Positions 30,288-42,159 of a DNA stretch of 64,000 nt are shown piece after piece. This DNA comes from Paracamarosporium sp. OC-R06-R3 (Eukaryota > Ascomycota > Dothideomycetes > Pleosporales > Didymosphaeriaceae). The notes beneath the pieces are model-generated. The model had not been told where the DNA came from, did not search any database, and worked only from the letters and a program-made list of their open reading frames with translations. Position numbers and translations under genes: made by a program. The DNA is taken from contig JACVRA010000137.1 in the NCBI GenBank assembly GCA_019828545.1, positions 1 through 64,000 of the forward strand. Direction: 5' to 3'. The stretch's first letter is position 1, and every line of letters begins with the position of its first letter.

Positions 30288-32609
30288 GGTGCGGGCGGCT
30301 GATTATTACGTGGTATTCTGACCTCGCGCTAAATGCCGGGAACCTGGGTCTGAAGTGCGACAATCCCACAAATTGGGCCGGAGGTGCCGGAGGCTGGCCA
30401 GAGGGACAGAGTATTAGGCCGGCGGGTCTCGCAGCTGTGTTCAGGAATCGCACCAACGTAGCCAGACGTCGCGCCGAGGTATTAGATGCACCAGGCAGTT
30501 GAAGAGGATTACAATGAGTGACGAGGTGTGAAGTTGCGCGATCAAGGGATGGCTGACGGTGTATGTACCACCAAACAACGAGCCCGGCTCAACCTTCGCA
30601 ACGAAAAGGAATGAAAACAAGAAAAAGAAGTCAAAGTCGAATGGACACGACCGCAGGCCGCGCCAGATAGCAAAAGGCGGAGAAGATTGTCGAGTGTGGC
30701 TCTCGAAGCATGGCACTAGGCACGACGCAGTTCCTATATTCACTTTTGACAGCTCCCGACATGCATCCTTCCGGTACAGAGCCACGAGAAGGTCTACGCG
30801 CCAGCCTCAAACCAGAGAAGCGAGCCCCCGTGGCGGCTAGCAAGCTACGAGTTGTTGATACTCCAAGTGTATCACGCTCGTGGGGCTCTCCCCGATACGC
30901 CTCAACCGCCAGATTCAAGCATCGCGCCCACTGACAAGCTTCTACACAGGCCTGGAGGCGCACACCACCCAAGGCCGAGATGCGCCTGCCGTGCCTGTTT
31001 CTTCGGACACTGTCGTCTCTACGTCCCAGGCTTCTCACCGCTGCAGCTCCCCCACAGCTCCGGACCTCTGTTGGACTTCGCTTACGCTCTCCGGAACGCA
31101 TAGGAAGGTCCAGACTCTAGATATCTCACTGTAGTCGGTACCGTCACATTTGTCCCCTGACTGCAAATGCATACGAATTGAGCCTCAGCAGCTTTCTTCA
31201 ACTTGCACGTGCGGCTCGCCGGCTGCATTTGGTGCGAGGGCGAATAGGAGGACCGTCTAGACGAAACAGGCCAGGGGCGGGCCTGTCGGTTTGAGGTTGT
31301 CTCGACACCCACTCATCTGCCCCAACGCTTCCTTCATCCGTACTGGAAGCGAGCACTTGCAACAATGGTTCTCCCTGCCGCTCTGTATTCCGCAACAAAG
31401 CCGTCAGCGGCCACCATGCTGCATTTGGGGCTGCCGTTTGATCCGGATCCCACGAAAATCATACACCTCAGAAACATGTGGCACTGGACTAGACTCCAAA
31501 GCAAATAGGTGCGGCACTGCACGTGCAAGACCTCGTATGCACAAGAGCGCCTGCTTGCGTAGCCCTTGCTGCGAAGTGCTCGTAAACAGGCGTCGATGAA
31601 GATCTCTACCATTCACATAGCTGCAACTACCCCGCCAAGTGTGTCTGACGCCACAGTCAGAAACCTCAGGCTCATTAATGGCGCATCTGAGGGATGTTCA
31701 ACTTTCCGCTCCCGGTACATTGTCGCGGCTGTCCGTCATCGTGATTAGAGACGACTCCAATGACCCTTTCCGATGCGGGCACATGCGTCCGACAGCCTGC
31801 AAGCTCTTTGACTGTCGCCCAGTCCACTGTCTCATCGCATCGCGAGGGATACCCGAGATTTGCGATTCAGCTTGCATGAAGCGCGCTTATACTTTCTCAT
31901 GGCTTTCTTTCTACTGAGCCTCTTTTCCTACTGATTCCTAGGATATTCACTTTTGTTTGCTACTGTCTGTACTTCGGCTCTATGCTGCTGCATTCTTGTC
32001 ACACAAACATTCAGATATCCAGATGCATTTTCTAAAAACCTTTGGTGTAGCTGATGAGTACCACTATCACGACTAAGCTCTGGGAATAAACACGCCTAGT
32101 CCACCTCGGGGAAACCTAGCCATAATCACAATCGTTCGGCCTGTGCGCTGTCATGTACAGCACGAGCATCTTCACCGAAGCCCTGAGTCGATGTGGAAAG
32201 GGAGTCTATACAATACCGTGTAATCGGCGCGCGGAGTTATCGGCGCCTCGTGTATTTTATCTCAGAACAGCGCGTTCCTGTCGGTGCGTCGCTGCACCAA
32301 TGGCTGCCCGCGCATGGGGGCTAGTGCCGGTGCCTAACACCTTCACCACCATGTATGGGAAAGCATACGCATGCTCATTGCCTTGTTTAATGTCGTACAA
32401 ATGTTATAGAGGCGTGTATTTAAGAGGCAATGACTTCCTCATCTGCAAATTAGAACTCACTGCATCATCTTGTCTCAACTGTTCTCTTCAAGCTGCAAGT
32501 TATCTTCATTTTATACTACGCCACAGTGCCAGCGTCTGAACTACTCTTACTACTTGTCCTAAAGTAACGCAAAAATCTCGAATTCTTGATAAAGTACTCA
32601 TTATCCATC
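30288..32609. other. Large intergenic region
   Basis: 2.3 kb between divergent NAD kinase and methyltransferase genes. Several overlapping short frames exist on both strands around 30.6-31.6 kb, but none shows a domain, a signal peptide or an in-frame partner exon. I see no tRNA or rRNA. It probably holds both promoters and 5' leaders. Confidence 0.5.
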
Positions 32610-33718
32610 ATGTCCACCGAGACCGCTGACTTGACGGGGCCTGCTAAGCTTCTCAAAGGCTCACCATGGGAGAATTTGCCTTTGGAGTAAGTGGATGGTT
32701 CACTCGATTACCTTCACCAGCTTACGTTTCTCTTTCCAGAAAGTTGCCTTGGTACTCAGCTGAGATTGAAGAGATTACACCTCAGGCCCAGGAGCTGTTC
32801 GAGAAGTACTCCAACGTAGAGTCTGCCAGAGTAAAGGCACACATTAAGGAGCTGGTAACGTCCCTACCGCCCTCTCACCACACTACCTAGCTAACCAGTA
32901 ACAGAGAGACAAAGCTTATGTCGTAGTAGGTTGCCGGAAGCGCTACTGATATTTGTTACATGAGTTGACACGAATAGTTCCCTTACCCGTGCCTTGCTCG
33001 CTGGGCCTTCCTCGAACTCAGCGTCAGTCTCTCTCGTCAATACGGCGAGGTCGTTGAGCGTGTCAAGAATGGAGACAAGTGTACGTACATTCACACACAT
33101 CCTGCCTGCCGTCGCTAACGCAGCGACAACTTTTCAGACCTCGATCTCGGGTGCTGCGTTGGCCAGGACATCCGCAAATTGGTCTTCGATGGTGCTCCAT
33201 CTGAGAACACTTACGGTTCAGATGTCCAGAAGAATTTCATGGATATCGGCTACGACTTGTTCCTTGACAAGGCAACGCTGAAGACCACCTTCATTGCCGC
33301 AGACATCTTCGACGAAGAATCCGACTTAAAACAAGTCGCCGGCGACATCGATATCATCCATGCAGCGTCCTTTCTACATCTATTCGATGAAGAAGGGCAA
33401 CACAAGGCCTGCAAGCATATCATCAAGTTGTTGAAGGGGAAGCCCGGATCCCTGTTCATCGGACGACAGATCGGGAACACTGAATCCGGTGTTTATATTG
33501 GCTCGCTTGACAAGAGCAGGAAGAGGTTCAGGCATAACCCGGAGTCTTTCCAAGAGATGTGGAAGAAGGTTGGGGAAGAAACTGGTACAAAGTGGGAGGC
33601 TGATGCATACCTCGAAGACACGGACTTGCATGCGGCGGCGGAGAAGATGGGTTTGGAAGCTGCGTTCATACCTCCGGGCTCGAAGTGGCTAAGCTTCGCA
33701 GTGCGCAGGACGGCATGA
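32610..33718 (+). CDS. SAM-dependent methyltransferase
   Basis: Predicted 296 residues in five exons: 32610-32686, 32740-32854, 32905-32919, 32978-33080 and 33138-33718. The start ATG gives MSTETADLTGPAKLL. The SAM-binding motif I is DLGCCVGQDIRKLVFDGA, followed by YGSDVQKNFMDIGYDLF (acidic residue of motif II) and GDIDIIHAASFLHLFD (motif IV). The N-terminal LPWYSAEIEEITPQAQELF is typical of a fungal family found both alone and next to secondary-metabolite genes. The third exon is only 15 nt (RDKAY), inferred because homologues have RDKAW there and the frame holds with or without it. No biosynthetic cluster is visible nearby. The substrate is unknown; the protein is probably cytosolic. Confidence 0.85.
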
Positions 33719-34095
33719 GTATGTACTGCATAGACTAAAGGTCTACTGAAGCACAAAGTTTGAAGTATGAGCGGACATTGTGGCCTGTGTTGTTCTACGA
33801 TCCATGGTACAGTGTCCTACAATTTGACATGGAGTTTTTGTATACAGAATGAAAATGAATTCCTATCTCGTATCCAAGAAGAATTAAGTGAAGGCTTCAT
33901 AAACTGCTATTTACAAATCGAGTTGTTGTGGAGTTGAGCTTGAGCTACGTGCTTTAGCCAATCATATGCAATACTCGCCGACCATTGCCAAGGCCACTTC
34001 GTGGCTTCAACACCAAAGCTCCAATACACACCGACATCCCCGCAATCATACCGCACACACTATCTCTGGTCTTGCGCAATACCTAGTTGTTCACA
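33719..34095. other. Short intergenic region
   Basis: 377 bp between the methyltransferase stop and the coatomer start, both on the plus strand. It should hold the terminator of one gene and the promoter of the next. No gene or repeat is visible. Confidence 0.5.
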
Positions 34096-35148
34096 ATGGA
34101 TCCGTATTCGCATGAAGGAGGTACTATTGTTTGCCAAATCCTGCAAGCCCCGTACCCCACTAACACACCCTAGAACTCTTGAACATCCATACAGCCTTCC
34201 ACGCTGGGGCCTACCAACAGGTCCTCGACTTTGACACGTCCGGGTTCTCCTCCGAAAATGCCCTTCCCGTCCGCGTCCTCCAACTCCGCTCACAGATCGC
34301 CCTTGGCCAAGCGAAAGAGGTCGCTACCTCTCTTGCCAAAGAAACCACGCCAGACCTCGTAGCTGTACGGTTACTCGCTGAGAACGACGCGGGCAAGGAT
34401 GTACTAGAAGATGTGAAGAAATTGGTTGAGAAGGAGGGTCAAGAGAACTTGACGGTGCAGTTGGTGGCTGGCATGATATTGGAGAGGGCTGGGGAGACGG
34501 AAGAGGCGCTGAGTGTGCTGAGCAAGCACCAGGGAAGCTTGGACGCGTACGTTGAGGACTGCGACAGTCATGAAATAAAAACTGACAATACATGGGATAT
34601 AGTGTGGCACTGATCGTTCAGATACACCTGCAGCAGAACCGCACCGATCTTGCCTTGAAGGAAGCGCAGCGCGCACGGAAATGGGCACAGGACAGCCTCT
34701 TAGTTAACCTTGCCGAATCATGGGTTGGGTTACGTGAGGTACGTCTCCTCTTCTCGCACACGACACTGACGACTAATTCTCTTTTCAGGGCGGCGAGAAA
34801 TACCAATCGGCATTCTACGTCTTCGAAGAACTCGCACAGACCTCACAATCGCAATCACCACACTCCCTTGTCGCACAAGCAGTCTCAGAACTACACCTTG
34901 GTCGTCTGCCCGAAGCTGAAGCTGCGCTACAGCAAGCAGTGCAACTCGACGCACAGAATGCAGACACGCTCGCGAACCTCATCGTGCTGAACACACTACT
35001 GGGCAAGAAAGAGGAGGCCGCACAACTGAAAGAGCAGTTGGCGGGCGTAGACAGCGAGCACCAAGTCTTGACAGACTGGGCAGAGAAGAAGCAGGAGTTC
35101 GAGCGGGCGAAGGCGAAGTATACCCCAAAATTCGAGGCGGCAGCTTAG
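34096..35148 (+). CDS. sec28: Coatomer epsilon subunit (epsilon-COP)
   Basis: Predicted 297 residues in four exons: 34096-34120, 34174-34546, 34603-34738 and 34789-35148; introns are 50-56 bp and keep the frame. The first coding exon has only 25 nt (MDPYSHEG). The protein has the TPR-like helical pattern of epsilon-COP: ELLNIHTAFHAGAYQQVLDF at the start, VALIVQIHLQQNRTDLALKE and WVGLREGGEKYQSAFYVFEE in the middle, and LGRLPEAEAALQQAVQLDAQ with ADTLANLIVLNTLLGK near the end. It is part of the COPI coat for retrograde Golgi-to-ER transport and stabilises alpha-COP. The length fits the family. Confidence 0.92.
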
Positions 35149-36611
35149 GGTGTGGGCGGACACAAGATGAAAACGAACAGTAGGAATATGAGCGTAACGA
35201 CAGCATGAGATGATGCTAGACTAGTAGGATGAGGTTAACGGGAACCCAAGAGAACTGAATAATCCCAAAAGACAATATCAACTGAGTATTATGAACAACG
35301 GAACACTCAATACACTGGCTCTCAGTCGACTGAGATTTAGACGCAGTAGCCTTCCACCTACAATGAAGAGGCAATATCATCTGTACCACGTGTCGTCGCG
35401 TTGCATGATCTGGGGTAATGTTGCACAAAGTTTTGACGCGATGCTGTATTTTGTCAATTGTTGATTCGTGGATTTGAAAGAGCTATTCGCAGCTCGCTTC
35501 CTGTAGGCATTACACCTCCATCGTAATCCCACACCTAGCTTTGTTTTTCGGACGAAACGGAGGCCGGCTCTGCGTGTGAACCTGCAGAGCTGACATGCCT
35601 AGAGCTGCATTCCTCCTCTTTCTACTTGGCTTCTACAACTGCCGATGCCACTATCCCTTTGAATCTTCTTCACCGTAGATCTTACTACTTATAAGTCAAG
35701 GCTCGCCAACAAGAACCGTCTTCGGAGAAAGTTTGTTGTGCAAGCTAGAACAGTAGTGGAGATGCTCGTGATGTGTCCAAGTCAGCCAAGCAAGAGGTGG
35801 GGCTAGACTAGGCGTGGATCTCCCGCAGCACGCGATTCGGGGTTAAGGGTTCACAAGCACCATTCTTCGTCCGCTACCCATGTGTACCCCTCCTACGCGC
35901 GTACTCGCATTCGAACACACGCTTTCAAGCACATGCGATGATTACCATCTCTCGTTCAGTCCGACGGTCAGCGGCTAACGCTCGAGACACCCCATTGCAT
36001 AACGCAGCGCTCCTTGCGACGTTTTCTGCGTGGCGTCGGATATGACACGTTCCGAACGCCCACCAAGCACTCTTGGAACAAGCTTAAGTTTAGCACTCTG
36101 GCCAATGCAGCGCACCCTTTCCCTCGATTTAGCATGGTTCTGTAGCACTATGCCGTATCTGTGAGGCGGGTGAATGTTTTGGGAGAGCAGGGCGCCGCGG
36201 CGGTGGATATGATGGGTCTTGGTGGGCGCCAGAGGGCGTGCATACGGACAAGATGCACGAGACCGCCATGTGGTGTCGACTTGGTCCGGCGGCACGCTGA
36301 TTTTGACTGGCGTTGGAATATCCCGCAGATGGAGCTGGTAGGCAGATATCTCTAGTCGGTCGGACCCAGATGTGGATTACTCTGCGGATTTCGTGCGGCC
36401 CACGCAGGTCTCGTTTTTTTCGTTCGGTCTTCGCCTCGTGAGTGACCCGGTGGTGTACATATAGATGCTGTCTGGCGTCTACATGTATGGTGAGCTTGCT
36501 CGTTAGTCCTCGCAAACATACATGGTTATATATTGCGAGCCACGTACCATTCCTGCACGTTGCTCCACACTTATTCCCGAGGATTTACTACATAATTAGT
36601 GCGGTGTCGTC
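35149..36611. other. Intergenic region, coatomer to GDPD
   Basis: About 1.46 kb between two plus-strand genes. Short frames on the minus strand at 35975-36515 show no family features. It is likely a terminator plus the GDPD promoter and leader. No RNA gene was recognised. Confidence 0.5.
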
Positions 36612-37898
36612 ATGGTCATGAAGGAACGAGTGCGGGAACAAGTTCAGGTCCCACGTCTTGACAGCCCGATAGAAGAGGCACAAACACCGCTGTTGGAAAA
36701 TATGGTGATTGGCGTACCGCCCGTTTTCGAGGGCTTAACAAAAGAGATTGATCAGTTGGTCGAGCAACCGCTGTTGGGTCCGAAATCGGAATTCCCTTCG
36801 CGTAGGTACATATCGGGTCCCAATGGAAAGTAGGGTTGCTGACGCTGTGCACAGCATCGTTTACATTTGCACGGAAAGATGTCTCTGGAAATAGGAAACC
36901 ACAGGCCATTGCCCACCGAGGGTACAAAGCAAAGTTCCCCGAAAACACAATGGGCGCTTTCCGAGGAGCAGTTGAAGTCGGTGCCGAGGGACTCGAGACT
37001 GACATACATTTGTCGAAAGACGGTGTAGTCATGTTGTCACATGTGAGTCGAAACAAGACGTGGGATATATAGAATGCTGACAAGACCCAGGACAAAGATC
37101 TGAAAAGATGCTTTGGACGAAACGAGAAGCTCATTGATTGCAGCTACGACTTCTTGAGCAAGCTGAGGACCTTAAAAGAGCCGCCTCAATCGATGCCCCG
37201 GCTAATTGATCTCCTCGAGTATCTTGCGCAGCCTGGATTGGAAGACATCTGGGTACTCCTAGATATCAAAGTATGTTGACTTAAGATGCCTGAAGTCTCC
37301 ACAAGTCACTGGTATTCTAACTCTTCCACAGCTTGATAACGACCAAGAAGACGTAATGCGAGCGATCGCAAATGCCATCAGCAGCGTCACTCCCTCACCT
37401 ACCCGCCCATGGCAAAGCCGCATTGTCCTGGGCATCTGGGCTGCAAAATATCTCCCTCTCTGCTCGCGCTACCTCCCCAACTTTCCCGTATCCCACATCG
37501 GTTTCTCCATCGCCTATGCCTCGCATTTCTTCGCCGTCCCCAACATTTCCTTCAACATGTACCAAGCTGCCCTCATGTTACCCTGGGGCCGTGCTTTTGT
37601 CCGCAAAGCGCAGCGCGACGGACGGCCGGTATATGCGTGGACGGTCAACGAGGAGCGGCGGATGCGGTGGGATATTCGTCATGGGATTGACGGGGTCGTT
37701 ACAGACGACCCGAAGTTGTTTCTGGAGGTGCGGCGGGGCTGGCACGATGGGATGAAGGAAAACTTCAGCCCGCTACTATGGCTAGATGTGTTGAGAGCAA
37801 ACCTGTTTGTTATGATATTTGCGGTGTTCCTGAGGTTGAAGCATGGGAGTCCCAAGAAGCCGTTGGTGAGGGCGAAGGTCGAGAGCGGTGGTCATTAG
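36612..37898 (+). CDS. Glycerophosphodiester phosphodiesterase, Pgc1-like
   Basis: Predicted 376 residues in four exons: 36612-36801, 36855-37042, 37085-37270 and 37332-37898. All joins keep the frame. After a ~63-residue N-terminal extension unlike known members, the GDPD domain starts AIAHRGYKAKFPENTMGAF, with the catalytic HRG-x(n)-PENT motif, GLETDIHLSKDGVVMLSH (metal-binding E-x-D and H), then LEDIWVLLDIK, FSIAYASHFF and RPVYAWTVNEERRMRWDI, and GIDGVVTDDP. A membrane helix near the C-terminus (FVMIFAVFLRL) fits the tail-anchored yeast phosphatidylglycerol phospholipase C Pgc1. It likely cleaves glycerophospholipids at the ER, lipid droplets or mitochondria. The N-terminal exon is less sure, since an internal start is possible only if exon 1 is non-coding. 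Confidence 0.87.
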
Positions 37899-38140
37899 AG
37901 TAAAAATCCATCGTGTGCTTCTTCGATCAGTACTTTAAGAGCACTTTGCCAAGTCAAACATCGAATGGCATAAACTGCATCTAAAACGGCCCGTTGCAAG
38001 TGGACTATGTTGACCTGTAACGTGTGCGGTGTATGTGAAGAGCCAAATGGCGAGCGACCAACTCGCGGGTGGCCCGAGCACGCCCGACGCGTCGTTGAAG
38101 CTCCCCGCACGCGTTCGACCTGCGCTCAACTGCACCCAAC

Positions 38141-39838
38141 ATGCCGCGGTAAGCTGCACAGAACCCTACTCCAGCTCCATGATGCTAACGGATCGAAAGG
38201 GAAATTATCACCCTTCAGGCCGGCCAATGCGGCAACAGCGGTACGTCCAACTGCACCTTTTCATGCCCCGCCTACATCCCGTCCGAATGGTAAATATTCG
38301 CGACGCCAAGCAGCAGCAAGCCGCAAAACCTACAAAGCCCGCTGACATGTGGGTGGACAGTCGGCCAGCAGTTCTGGCAGCAGTTGTGCCAAGAGCACGG
38401 CATCAACCGCGATGGAAATCTCGAAGATTTTGCGACCGAAGGCGGTGACCGCAAGGATGTCTTCTTCTACCAGTCCGACGATACACGCTATATCCCACGA
38501 GCCATTCTATTAGATCTTGAGCCCAGGGTACTTTGCTCTATGTATCAGTGTCACGAAGACTTTGCTGACCAGTCAGGTACTCAATTCAATACAATCAAGC
38601 GCGTACAAGAACATCTACAACCCGGAAAACTTCTACATACACAAGGATGGTACAGGCGCAGGAAACAACTGGGGAGCCGGATACAGCATGGGTGAGCAGG
38701 TGCAGGAAGAAATACTCGACATGATAGATCGCGAGGCAGATGGCTCAGACTCGCTCGAAGGCTTCATGCTGCTACATTCAATTGCAGGTGGCACAGGGTC
38801 TGGTCTCGGATCATTTATGCTCGAACGCTTGAACGATAAATTCCCAAAGAAGCTGATCCAGACATACAGTGTGTTCCCAAACACACAGGAGGGAGATGTC
38901 GTTGTGCAGCCATACAACAGTCTGCTCAGCATGCGGCGACTGACGCAAAATGCTGATTCGGTGGTAAGTACTCAAGATAGGTCTTGCTAAGAACACCACG
39001 TTAACATTTTAGGTGGTACTCGACAATGGTGCTCTTTCCAAGATCGCGGCAGACAGACTGCATGTACAGGCTCCGTCCTTCCAGCAAACAAACCAGCTCG
39101 TTTCCACAGTCATGTCTGCCAGTACAACGACGCTTCGATATCCAGGATATATGCACAATGACCTTGTCGGCATAGTAGCATCACTGATTCCGACCCCGCG
39201 TTGTCACTTTTTGATGACCTCTTACACGCCCTTTTCCGGTGAGAACGTGGAGCAAGCCAAGACCGTGCGAAAGACTACCGTTTTGGATGTGATGAGGCGG
39301 CTACTACAGCCAAAGAGCAGGATGGTATCTACCAATCCGACCAAGAAGAGCTGCTACATGTCCATTTTGAACATTATCCAAGGCGAGGCGGATCCGACTG
39401 ATGTAAGTCAAACCTTCTTCGCTATCAAAACATAATACTAAAAATATGTAGGTCCATAAGTCTCTTCTGCGTATCCGAGAACGTCGTTTAGCTACCTTCA
39501 TCCCTTGGGGTCCCGCATCGATTCAGGTCGCTCTTACCCGGAAGTCTCCTTATGTTCAATCACCGCATCGTGTTTCGGGCTTGATGTTAGCTAATCATAC
39601 TGGAATCGCGACTCTCTTCAAGCGAATGGTTATGCAATATAACACGCTGCGAAAGCGGAATGCTTTCTTGGAACCTTACAAGCGCGAGGCTCCCTTCCGG
39701 GACGGCCTAGGTGAATTTGATGAAGCGAAAGAAGTAGTGCAGAGCTTGATAGATGAGTACGAAGAGGCGGAGGATCCGAACTACCTCAGCAAAGAAGATC
39801 CGCCTGCGGAAGAGGGCGAAGACAAGCGCGTTGCTTAG
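38141..39838 (+). CDS. mipA: Gamma-tubulin
   Basis: Predicted 459 residues in six exons: 38141-38148, 38200-38240, 38361-38527, 38577-38963, 39013-39402 and 39452-39838. The first coding exon is 8 nt and the second 41 nt, giving [25 protein letters not shown]. Tubulin GTP-binding features are clear: the GQCGNS loop, [10 protein letters not shown], the signature [15 protein letters not shown] and FSVFP-like [19 protein letters not shown]. The sequence [20 protein letters not shown] and the acidic tail are gamma-type. The protein nucleates microtubules at the spindle pole body as part of the gamma-tubulin small complex. The intron-dense 5' end is common for fungal tubulins. Confidence 0.97.
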
Positions 39839-40186
39839 GACAGACGTTTTTGCGGTCTTTTACTTGACGATTCAGAACCATATCAAACGCGACCTGCTTG
39901 TTTTTTTGGGCTGCGATGGCGCATTCTGGGTGGAAAATGGTTATGCAGTATGTTTTATGATACCATTTCGAATGTGAGACTTTCTTGAGAGAGCTCTTCA
40001 GTTTCTCTCATCAACCACGCGACCCCCAAAAGGTTAGCGTCTTCGCTTAGATCGTGTCGACCCGCTGAAAATCATGGCTGCGCGCGTCTAGATATCGCCA
40101 TAACTCCCGTGTTTCCATACTTTTACAGGACACTTGAAATCGAAATTGCCAGATCTTGATCTTTGACCACTGGACACTGCAACACC
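39839..40186. other. Short intergenic region
   Basis: 348 bp between gamma-tubulin and the MYND gene. It includes a short T run near 39900, possibly part of the gamma-tubulin terminator. No gene is visible. Confidence 0.5.
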
Positions 40187-40538
40187 ATGGCTGAACAGGC
40201 TGCCGAGGCATCTTCATCCTCAGCTTCACCATCCGCTCCGGCTTGTGCACAATGCTCTGCAACACCTGAGTCCTTAAAGCAATGTCTCAAGTGCCATAGC
40301 GTGTCGTACTGCAACCGCGACTGCCAGAAAGCCCACTTCAAGACGCATAAGAAGGAGTGCGCGGCTCTGGCGCAGGAGTACGTCAAATCGCACGAGCCGA
40401 AGATGGCAAGTAGGGCACCGCCAAGGGAAAGTGGCAAGGGGAAGGGGATCGGGAAGTGGGAGGTAAGTCATTACCTGGTTTAATCTGGAGGTCTTCAGAG
40501 GTTTTCTTCAGGCTGGTGGTAAAGCGATGCTAATGTGA
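40187..40538 (+). CDS. Small MYND-type zinc finger protein
   Basis: A 100-residue protein if the intron at 40463-40511 (GTAAGT donor, TTCTTCAG acceptor) is removed, ending in EAGGKAMLM; unspliced it stops a few codons later at 40483. After a serine-rich N-terminus (about residues 1-18) comes a MYND finger: CAQC, then LKQCLKCHSVSYCNRDCQKA and HFKTHKKEC, with the seven cysteines and the histidine expected. A basic glycine/lysine tail follows. MYND domains bind proline-rich partners; this protein is little more than that domain, so its partner and role are unknown. Confidence 0.8.
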
Positions 40539-42159
40539 GAGTTTAGTATGATACTTGAGTGGTTCTGAGCTCTGAGCTTTGAGTATCATTGGAGGATGGA
40601 GCTTGAAGGAAAGAGGCGTAGGAAAAGGTCTAAAGCGCTAGTCAGATTAATGACAACAGTCTCAAACCGCGTTCTACTTTGGCATGGGCATATGGGGTCG
40701 GCTATAGTGCCACAAGCGCGGAAATGTGGATGCGAGTTCGAATTACGAGCCGCAATGGGAAAGGGGAGCAGAACTCCTTACTCCGCAATGGAATTAAGTT
40801 CTTAGAGATTTACGCCCGTGGTTCTGTAGGCATTGAGTAACTCAAGAGTGATACCACTTCTGTTGGAACATCAGAGGAGCCACGAACAATCGTCTGTCAG
40901 AAGAGCACACAGTGTTGCTCTCGCTCTACGGATTTTTGAATAATGATTTCGGCTCAAGTCGTGTTCGGCTATCTCATCTATAAGAAGCTTCACAAAACCA
41001 GTAACTGAGAAGCGGTTCGTTCCCTTAACGAACGCTTCTTTAAGATAGCCACGTATGGTCGACGTATGACTACAACGCGAATGCACCTTAGAGATATCCC
41101 ACTTTCAGAACCTCGACCAGCAGCTGCACAAAAGAAACGCCATAGATTCAAATTACATACAAATTAGGTGGTATGCACGCAACAACTACGTTCACCCCAC
41201 GATGCCCTTTTCATAGGGGTAACATTTTTCTATGAGCGACGTCCGTGGTCTCCAAACTCCTATTTCCCGCGCCAACTTAGGGCTTGAATCACCCAACATG
41301 TGGCCTTGTCTCTTGGCTATTAATGAGACAAGTGTTCATATAGAACGGGTTTGTTGCATGGCAGTGGTAAGCATGATTTGAATCATGCGTCTTTGTACAA
41401 TATGGGCTCCTATATCGGTAGGCCTCCGTCCGGTCGGTAGCTTATCATGTGGACGTCATCGCGTCAACGTTCCGTTAATGTTTTGTTATTAGTTCATCGT
41501 TCTGTTGTGAAGCAGTATACGAGTCAGATATGGCTGCAGCGAGCTGTTATGTGAAGAGTTGGTTGTCCAATTAGCGTCAAGCCGCCTGATAAGGTTAGAT
41601 TAGTACACCCGTCATAGGAAGTTTCTACGCCTCATTATTTCTTCCACACCATTTCATCCCGAAGTTAGCGAGTATTCTATCTTACCTTGACTGTACATCA
41701 CGGCTTCAATATATCGCCCGTAGACCACGTTTATCGAGGTCACGCCGTCAGCTCAGGTCCGTAACGGCACGTTTACACAACGTTCGCAAGCTCAAGGTAC
41801 GTTCCGCGGTTTTTAGCGTATTATCACCGGTTACTTCTCATTGGATCGTCCCCACTTCAACATCCCTTGAATGTAAATCAATTCACTCTTTACGATTGAT
41901 TTAGTGGTCTGAAGCGATGAGGCTTTATCTATCCACTCAGACCCTGATCTCCGGCCTCGTGCCGTAAAGCGCGCGTAGCGCACCAGAACCGCCCCGGCTT
42001 GCCTCGGGCTTGAGCATTTTATCTACATTCCAACGCCACTAGCAAGTTCCCCCGTTTTAACAGACCACTGCCGCGTTCGTTGTTGTTTTTATCTTGAATA
42101 CTGCGCCGAGCAAGCACTTTACCCCTCCTAGTCAGCTTACGCATTCCCATCTCGTCATC
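40539..42159. other. Intergenic region upstream of the amine oxidase
   Basis: 1.6 kb with only short frames, mostly interrupted. No domain, RNA gene or repeat was recognised. It should contain the amine oxidase promoter and leader. Confidence 0.5.

Noticed and set aside
28441..30321. Plus-strand frames of 60-140 codons opposite the NAD kinase
   Set aside because: The minus-strand NAD kinase is unambiguous; these are shadows of its GC-rich codons.
30710..31134. Two neighbouring plus-strand frames that might be one spliced gene
   Set aside because: No in-frame GT-AG junction with convincing protein sequence on both sides was found.
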